Assembly: GCA_934317185.1 (NCBI GenBank)
Contig: CAKREJ010000051.1
Location: 1-10,793, forward strand
Reading direction: 5' to 3'
From: an uncultured Anaerobutyricum sp.
Lineage (GTDB): Bacteria > Bacillota > Clostridia > Lachnospirales > Lachnospiraceae
DNA length: 10,793 nucleotides
A program made the position numbers and the translations under genes. The notes beneath the pieces are model-generated. The model was not told where the DNA came from, did no database searches, and saw only the letters and a list, made by a program, of their open reading frames with translations. Every line of letters begins with the position of its first letter. Position 1 is the stretch's first letter. Below, piece by piece: positions 6,227-10,793 of the stretch.

Positions 6227-6811
6227 ATGGATAAAATAGGACATTTAGTTGTGACAAAGTCATTGACAGGGAATATGCCAAAAACACATAAAGCCGCTTT
6301 ACTGCTTGGTAGTATATTACCGGATTTATTTGTATACACTTATTTGGAGGGGCATACTTGGGAGGCAACTTTTGATAAAATAATAAATCGCATGGAGGTT
6401 TTAGAAGAAAAAGGACGGGGCGGCTGCTTTTCTTATTTAAAACTTGGTTGGATTTTACATTATGTAGAAGATTATTTTACTTACCCGCATAATACGATTT
6501 TTGAAGGAACAATTCCAGAGCATTACGCTTATGAAAAAAAGATGACACGATGGATGCGAGAAGGTGCTTTAGAGCAGATGTCCATACCACTATGTAAACA
6601 ATTCGATACTGCCTCACAGTTGGAGAATCGAATCCAGAAATTACACGATCAATATCTTTCACAGGAAATGTCTAACGAGAATGATACCACCTATATGCGG
6701 CAGATTGTTTCAGAAATCCTGAATTGTTATGAAGAAATATTTACAAATAAAAGAGAATTTGCCCGTTTTATGGGATGGATACGCAGAAAAGCCGGAGCAA
6801 AAACCGCTTAA
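6227..6811 (+). CDS. Zinc-dependent phospholipase C-like protein
   Basis: This 194-residue protein resembles the zinc-dependent phospholipase C family (PF00882-like). Candidate zinc ligands run through it in the family order: H6 near the N-terminus, D33 in GSILPD, H43, H78 and D82 in HYVEDYF, H88 in YPHN, and H99 with E103 in HYAYE. There is no signal peptide or membrane segment, unlike secreted clostridial toxins, so it is probably intracellular. Many such gut Firmicute proteins are uncharacterised and the substrate is unknown. I start it at ATG 6227, with AAGGAG 8 bases upstream; the frame stays open back to an ATG at 6128, but that stretch lacks a ribosome site and a family-like sequence. 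It is a single-gene unit ending at a strong terminator. Confidence 0.82.
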   Translation: MDKIGHLVVTKSLTGNMPKTHKAALLLGSILPDLFVYTYLEGHTWEATFDKIINRMEVLEEKGRGGCFSYLKLGWILHYVEDYFTYPHNTIFEGTIPEHYAYEKKMTRWMREGALEQMSIPLCKQFDTASQLENRIQKLHDQYLSQEMSNENDTTYMRQIVSEILNCYEEIFTNKREFARFMGWIRRKAGAKTA

Positions 6812-6847
6812 TCCGTTTATTTTAATTACTTTTCTGATATACTAACA

Positions 6848-6913
6848 AAACCCCTGAAAGTTATAGAATATTGAAACAAAACCGTTTTATATTCTATAAT
6901 TTTCAGGGGGTTT
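6848..6913 (+). terminator. Bidirectional terminator between convergent genes
   Basis: A 21-bp stem joins CCCCTGAAAGTTATAGAATAT (6851-6871) to its near-perfect complement (6889-6909), with 17 bases of loop. AAAA lies before it and GTTTATCTTTT after it. The only imperfect pair is a G-U wobble in plus-strand RNA. It ends the phospholipase-like gene on the plus strand and the HPt gene on the minus strand. Confidence 0.9.
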
Positions 6914-6936
6914 ATCTTTTCTAACCAGCCAAAAGT

Positions 6937-7284
6937 TTATTCCAAACCCTGAATCGCTGCAACTGTTTTCTGGTATTTTTGTGATACCTTCTGAAATAAT
7001 TCTTCGCTTCCTGCAGTCTCTCGCCCTCTTAACTTCTCTGTAAGTTCTGCACTCACTTCATATAGTTCATCAAATCCAAGATTCAGACAGACTCCTTTTA
7101 AGGTATGTGCTGCACGAAAGGCTTCTTCTCCATCTTTTTTTATAAGATCTTCTTTTAAATCATTAAAACTCGGATCGTTTAAAAACTTTAAGGCAAACCG
7201 TTTAATCATGGCTTCACTTCCCATTCTGCCTAAAACACTCTCATAATTTGATCCCATCTGCTCATAACATTCCTTTACTGTCAT
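6937..7284 (-). CDS. HPt domain phosphotransfer protein
   Basis: This 115-residue single-domain histidine phosphotransfer protein is mostly helical. The phosphorylatable histidine is H60 in the HPt signature AAHTLKGVCLNLG. The N-terminus MTVKECYEQMG leads a helical bundle, and the C-terminal helix ends AAIQGLE. HPt proteins pass phosphate between receiver domains in multistep phosphorelays. The start is the second of two adjacent ATGs (7284-7282), because AAGGAG lies about 7 bases upstream; a frame extending to TTG 7320 has no support. It sits 111 bases downstream of the diguanylate cyclase on the same strand with no terminator between them, so the two likely form an operon and the cyclase receiver domain is its obvious partner. 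No hybrid histidine kinase is present. Confidence 0.9.
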   Translation of the reverse strand: MTVKECYEQMGSNYESVLGRMGSEAMIKRFALKFLNDPSFNDLKEDLIKKDGEEAFRAAHTLKGVCLNLGFDELYEVSAELTEKLRGRETAGSEELFQKVSQKYQKTVAAIQGLE

Positions 7285-7395
7285 CATTATTCTCCTTAAC
7301 TCTTTTTTAAAGAATGCCAAGACATCCTTAAACTTCAGTATTATTATCTTAGCATTGTCACTATTTATTACAGAACACTTTAAATACTATTTGTC

Positions 7396-8754
7396 CTATC
7401 TATTGTTATGTTCTTCCTCCCTTACCATTGAAAATGAATTATATACCTGATTAGTAATCAGGGTAACAAGACGACGCTGCTTCGCATAAAGCTTAATTGT
7501 ATTCATCACTCTGCGATATACGATCCTTGCATCAAAGGGTCTGCTGATATAATCAACAACGCCCATCTCATATGCCTTACGCATTATATCCTGAGAATTT
7601 TCACTTGAGATCATAATAACCGGAATGTCTTCATCCCAATGTTCTTTTATCATAAAGTCTAAAACTTCAAATCCATCCATAACCGGCATAACTATATCAA
7701 GAAGAACAAGCGAAAGATTGGTTCCATATTGATGTAACAATTTAAGTCCCTGTTCCCCATTCTCTGCTTCTAAAATATCAAAATCTTCACCGAGCATCTC
7801 AGAAAGTAACATTCGATTTATTTCTGAATCATCTATAATAAGTATCTTTTGACCAGACTTTGAACGACTTTCTTCTTGTCCCGCCAAAAACTGGGTTCGC
7901 TCTGTAACAACACGATTCTTTGTCATCTTGGCCTGATACATATATTTATCGGCTCGTCGAATTGCATCTTCCATCTTTTCATTCTCTGATAAAACTCCGC
8001 CAATACTTACGGAAAGCCGAAGGTGAGTATATCCCGGAACGACTGCATTATATATTCTTTCCTGAATCTGTTTTAGTTTATTCTCAAAATCTGCTCCCAT
8101 AATATCAGGCAATATGAGAAGAAACTCATCTCCACCATATCGTATCAATGTATCACTCTTACGAATATTCTTCTTTATAATCTGAACAACTGTATCAAGG
8201 ACCACATCTCCTGTTTCATGACCGTAAGTATCATTATAGAGCTTAAAATCATCCAGATCAATCATCGCAATCCCTGCTGCCAGATGTGCATTCTTTATTT
8301 TATCTTCAAAATATCTTCTGTTATATATTCCTGTCAGTGCATCTCTGTAAAGCTTATCATTATATCCACTTATTTCATCTAGTATACGATTTCTTCCATC
8401 ATCATCAACAAAAATTTCCTTATCCAGATAATTAATCATTTCCATGGCATAGGCTTTGCCGTCTATTTCCACATATTTAGAAATAACCTGATAAAAATCT
8501 TCTCCGATCAGTTCAAGCTTTGTACGCTGCACCTTATCTTCCATTACTTTCCGGGAAATACAATTCTCACAGGGCTTCTCCTTTTTCCAGAAATCATAGC
8601 ATTGACAAATATTCGGTTTTTCCTCTTTTGGCACAACATTTTTGCCTCCACAAAGCATTGTTCTATCTAGCAGGCGTACAGTATCAAATACTTTCTCAAG
8701 CTGCCTTATCATATCTTCTGATTCTTTCTTTGTCATTGCTTCCTCTTTTTGCAT
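7396..8754 (-). CDS. Diguanylate cyclase with C-terminal receiver domain
   Basis: This 452-residue soluble protein has three parts. The N-terminal region (about 1-125) has a helical start and then a PAS-like segment with C50-x-C52-x9-C62-x2-C65 (CQCYDFW, CENC), plus C35. The GGDEF domain (about 130-285) begins at DALTGIYNRR and has a full YGGDEF site (207-211), so it should make c-di-GMP from two GTP. R198-x2-D201, five residues before GGDEF, is a product-inhibition I-site. A receiver domain (about 302-430) follows, with D308/D309 and acceptor D353 in LLDIVMPVMDG; the usual Lys is Arg (R405 in SRPFD). GGDEF-then-receiver order is the reverse of PleD. Two starts are plausible: ATG 8754 (GAGGGG upstream) and ATG 8736 (AGAGGA upstream). 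Confidence 0.93.
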   Translation of the reverse strand: MQKEEAMTKKESEDMIRQLEKVFDTVRLLDRTMLCGGKNVVPKEEKPNICQCYDFWKKEKPCENCISRKVMEDKVQRTKLELIGEDFYQVISKYVEIDGKAYAMEMINYLDKEIFVDDDGRNRILDEISGYNDKLYRDALTGIYNRRYFEDKIKNAHLAAGIAMIDLDDFKLYNDTYGHETGDVVLDTVVQIIKKNIRKSDTLIRYGGDEFLLILPDIMGADFENKLKQIQERIYNAVVPGYTHLRLSVSIGGVLSENEKMEDAIRRADKYMYQAKMTKNRVVTERTQFLAGQEESRSKSGQKILIIDDSEINRMLLSEMLGEDFDILEAENGEQGLKLLHQYGTNLSLVLLDIVMPVMDGFEVLDFMIKEHWDEDIPVIMISSENSQDIMRKAYEMGVVDYISRPFDARIVYRRVMNTIKLYAKQRRLVTLITNQVYNSFSMVREEEHNNR

Positions 8755-8848
8755 ATGCCCCTCTTATACTCCTGTTTATTATAATTCCCTTCGTTATACT
8801 TTTTAATGATGGATTTAAGAATATCTCTTATTCTCAAATTTTATTTTT

Positions 8849-8877
8849 ATTATAACACTATGTAACTAACTTGTATA
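8849..8877 (-). promoter_or_regulatory. Promoter of the cyclase-HPt operon
   Basis: On the minus strand, TGT-TATAAT gives an extended -10 (TATAAT at 8854-8849). A 17-base spacer separates it from a weak -35, TATACA (8877-8872). The leader would be about 90 bases. A second TATAAT at 8783-8778 lacks a -35. Confidence 0.65.
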
Positions 8878-8995
8878 GTATCATACTGAAAATTTCCATA
8901 CCATCAAAATGCTTACATTACATCAAAAAAAGATTTATGCCATATTTATACCATTCAAAAATTAAAAAAATTCATACCATTAAATAAAGTAATTG

Positions 8996-9024
8996 TTGAC
9001 ATTTTTATAATGAAACTATATAAT
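8996..9024 (+). promoter_or_regulatory. Consensus sigma-A promoter of the SNF transporter
   Basis: TTGACA (8996-9001), a 17-base spacer and TATAAT (9019-9024) match the consensus at every position. Transcription should start near 9031, leaving a leader of about 32 bases. A promoter this strong suggests that expression is limited by a repressor or by mRNA-level control. Confidence 0.92.
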
Positions 9025-9062
9025 TTCTGGAGAATTTTGTACATTTTATGAGGGAGGAACTT

Positions 9063-10430
9063 ATGAAAGAAAGAGAAAAATTAGGCTCTCGTCTTGGTTT
9101 TATTTTAATTTCCGCCGGTTGTGCTATCGGAATCGGAAATGTATGGAAGTTCCCTTATATGGCAGGTCAGGGAGGCGGTGGTGCATTCGTACTGTTCTAC
9201 CTTCTTTTTCTGTTACTTCTCGGACTTCCTATTATGACAATGGAATTTTCTGTGGGACGTGCCAGCCAGAAAAGTCCTGTAAAGGCTTACTATGCTCTGG
9301 AAAAGCCGGGGCAAAAATGGCATATCCACGGCTATATCACTTTAATCGGCTGTTATCTTCTGATGATGTTTTACACGACGGTTTCCGGCTGGATGCTCCA
9401 TTACTTCTATTTGACTGCAACCGGCAAGTTTACCGGTCTTGATTCTGATGCTGTAACTGAACAATTTAACACTATGCTCAGCCAGCCGCAAGTTATGGGA
9501 TTTTGGATGGTTATCGTTGTCATCGCCGGTATCTTAGTCTGCTCTATCGGACTTCAAAATGGTCTTGAAAAAGTAACAAAGGTAATGATGATCTCTCTTT
9601 TATTTATTATGGTCATTCTTGCTATCAACAGCTTTTTTATGGATGGTGCCAAAGAAGGATTAAGCTTTTATTTAATTCCTGACTTTGGACGAATGAAAGA
9701 AATCGGAATCATTAAAACGATTACCGGTGCTATGAATCAGGCATTCTTTACGTTAAGTCTCGGTATTGGTGCTATGTCTATCTTTGGAAGTTATATCGGA
9801 AAGGAACGCTCCTTACTCGGAGAATCTTTAAATATCGCTCTTCTGGATACATTTGTAGCAATCACTTCCGGTCTTATCATCTTTCCGGCCTGTTTTACCT
9901 TTCATGTAGACCAGACTTCCGGTCCAGGGCTTATCTTTATCACCCTGCCAAATATTTTTAACCATATTCCTATGGGAAGATTATGGGGAAGCTTATTCTT
10001 TATTTTTATGTCCTTCGCCGCATTCTCAACGATTCTCGCTGTATTTGAGAATATTATTTCCTGTGGAATGGAATTAACCGGCTGGAGCAGAAAGAAATCC
10101 AGCTTCATAAATGCAATTGCTATTATTTTACTTTCCATTCCCTGCGTACTTGGATATAATCTGTGGAGTTGGGATGGATTCGCTATATTCGGTGGTGCTG
10201 TACTTGACTTTGAGGATTTCCTTGTAAGCAACCTGTTCCTCCCTCTTGGCTCTCTTGTATATCTTTTATTCTGTACAAGCAGATACGGCTGGGGCTGGAA
10301 AAACTTCACCACAGAAGCCAATACCGGAAAAGGGTTAAAAATAAAAAACTGGATGAGAGGATATATTACTTATATCCTTCCACTCATCGTCCTCTTTATC
10401 TTCTTCTTCGGTTTATATGATAAATTCTGA
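9063..10430 (+). CDS. Sodium-dependent transporter, SNF/NSS family
   Basis: This 455-residue inner-membrane protein, with about 11-12 hydrophobic helices, belongs to the neurotransmitter:sodium symporter family (LeuT, MhsT, TnaT). These proteins use the sodium gradient to import amino acids or similar amines. The first helix carries the family signature SAGCAIGIGNVWKFPY (residues 17-32), whose unwound GIGN segment forms part of the sodium and substrate sites; a GGGGAF turn and the MTMEFSVGR segment follow. The position of LeuT Arg30, an outer-gate residue, is Lys29 here. Length is normal and the C-terminus ends in a last helix and YDKF. I start it at ATG 9063, five bases after GGAGG; the in-frame ATG at 9048 lies before that ribosome site. 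Substrate cannot be told from sequence. It is a single-gene unit. Confidence 0.93.
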   Translation: MKEREKLGSRLGFILISAGCAIGIGNVWKFPYMAGQGGGGAFVLFYLLFLLLLGLPIMTMEFSVGRASQKSPVKAYYALEKPGQKWHIHGYITLIGCYLLMMFYTTVSGWMLHYFYLTATGKFTGLDSDAVTEQFNTMLSQPQVMGFWMVIVVIAGILVCSIGLQNGLEKVTKVMMISLLFIMVILAINSFFMDGAKEGLSFYLIPDFGRMKEIGIIKTITGAMNQAFFTLSLGIGAMSIFGSYIGKERSLLGESLNIALLDTFVAITSGLIIFPACFTFHVDQTSGPGLIFITLPNIFNHIPMGRLWGSLFFIFMSFAAFSTILAVFENIISCGMELTGWSRKKSSFINAIAIILLSIPCVLGYNLWSWDGFAIFGGAVLDFEDFLVSNLFLPLGSLVYLLFCTSRYGWGWKNFTTEANTGKGLKIKNWMRGYITYILPLIVLFIFFFGLYDKF

Positions 10431-10441
10431 TTTGAAGAGGT

Positions 10442-10582
10442 GACGGACGAAAAAGAAAAAAGAAATACTGGTAAAATGTGTCAGTAGTCGCTGCGTGAAG
10501 AATGTTCGCAAACGGCTCACATTCTTTACTCGCTCCGAGGCCACATTTTATCCAGTATTTCTTTTTTCTTTTTCTGTTTGTC
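10442..10582 (+). repeat. 141-bp near-palindromic element with nested hairpin; likely terminator
   Basis: The left arm (10442-10480) and right arm (10542-10582) are inverted repeats. Core arm GAAAAAGAAAAAAGAAATAC continues as TGG(A)TAAAATGTG with a single-base bulge, and GAC/GTC closes the outer end. Inside lies a second inverted repeat, GTGAAGAATGT (10495-10505) with ACATTCTTTAC (10519-10529). The interior is distinctly GC-richer (CGCTGCG, CGCTCCGAGGCC) than its surroundings. It begins 11 bases after the transporter stop and ends in T-rich sequence, so it should terminate transcription. Its size and form also fit a REP- or MITE-like repeat. Confidence 0.8.
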
Positions 10583-10793
10583 TGCTCCAGAAGTAAATCA
10601 GGAGTTTGTGCCGGAGGAAGAAGGGGATTGTCCAGAAGATTGTAACAATCAATTAGCCAAAATCTCCAGCAGATGAGGAATTAGCTCATTACTGATATTG
10701 TTTATGACTTTTAGATGGGCGTTATCTTACATCTGATATAGTTTATGTTGCTCTTTGAAAAAATTTTTACGAAATCTGTACTGGAGGGAAAGG
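10583..10793 (+). other. Gene-free tail, probable 5' region of next gene
   Basis: I find no credible complete gene here. A startless plus frame reads on from the hairpin to a stop at 10674-10676 (SAPEVNQEFVPEEEGDCPED, then a short polar tail). It has no ATG and no ribosome site, so it is either chance or a decayed gene end. An extended -10-like TGA-TATAGT lies at 10734-10742 without a good -35. The last bases, GGAGGGAAAGG (10783-10793), look like a ribosome site, so a plus-strand gene probably starts just beyond the window. Confidence 0.45.

Larger units (their letters stand above)
8755..9062. other. Divergent intergenic region cyclase / SNF transporter
   Basis: This 308-bp, very AT-rich region contains the minus-strand cyclase promoter and the plus-strand transporter promoter. 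Between them, ATACCAT occurs at 8898-8904, 8948-8954 and 8974-8980, usually followed by an A-rich stretch, with a degenerate copy ATTACAT at 8917. No coding frame, RNA gene or riboswitch is evident. Confidence 0.6.

Noticed and set aside
7285..7320. Extended HPt start at TTG 7320
   Set aside because: The extension would contain the AAGGAG ribosome site for the adjacent ATGs at 7287 and 7284.
8883..8897. Possible CodY box (AATTTTCAG...) upstream of the SNF transporter
   Set aside because: Only one half matches the 15-bp consensus well; I count four mismatches.
9902..10321. Minus-strand frame of 139 codons inside the SNF transporter
   Set aside because: It is antisense to a clear family member and lacks a ribosome site or recognisable motifs.
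10581..10676. Acidic 31-codon plus frame after the palindrome as a gene
   Set aside because: No start codon in a sensible position and no ribosome site; at most a decayed gene end.

Overview
The window looks like chromosomal DNA of a low-GC, anaerobic, gut-type Firmicute, most likely a Lachnospiraceae relative. The basis is near-consensus sigma-A promoters (TTGACA-N17-TATAAT), strong AGGAGG-type ribosome sites, AT-rich intergenic DNA, a cysteine-rich anaerobe-like biotin synthase, a short clostridial CstA carrier and a c-di-GMP signalling pair. I cannot name a genus. There is no tRNA, rRNA, CRISPR array, insertion sequence or phage gene, so most of the window reads as core or near-core chromosome.

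Left part (1-5919), all on the minus strand. Read in the direction of transcription it holds bioB (biotin synthase, with its own terminator), cstA (carbon-starvation-type pyruvate/peptide carrier, with its own promoter and terminator), and then a probable four-gene unit: a SorC/DeoR-type regulator, tcdA (tRNA ct6A dehydratase), a TIGR04076-type small protein, and an unrecognised gene running off the left edge (1-512). The bioB promoter overlaps a probable BirA biotin operator. The cstA promoter carries a perfect 8+8 bp inverted repeat at the predicted transcription start and three copies of AAAATGCAG.

Middle part (6227-8754). A plus-strand zinc-dependent phospholipase C-like protein converges on a minus-strand pair, and a strong bidirectional terminator separates them. 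The pair is a diguanylate cyclase with a C-terminal receiver domain, followed by a single-domain HPt protein. Together they suggest a phosphorelay feeding c-di-GMP synthesis. The cyclase has a CxC...CxxC N-terminal sensor region, and its receiver domain has Arg in place of the usual conserved Lys.

Right part (8755-10793). A plus-strand sodium:neurotransmitter-symporter family (SNF/NSS) transporter is driven by a perfect-consensus promoter with repeated ATACCAT motifs upstream. It is followed by a 141-bp near-palindromic element with a nested hairpin and a GC-richer core, which may be a terminator, a MITE-like repeat or both. About 210 bp after that show no convincing gene, but end in a strong ribosome-binding sequence, so another plus-strand gene probably starts just outside the window.

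Nothing here is a clear new system. The best leads are the palindromic element, the extra cysteines in BioB, the cstA control region and the cysteine-containing cyclase/HPt relay.
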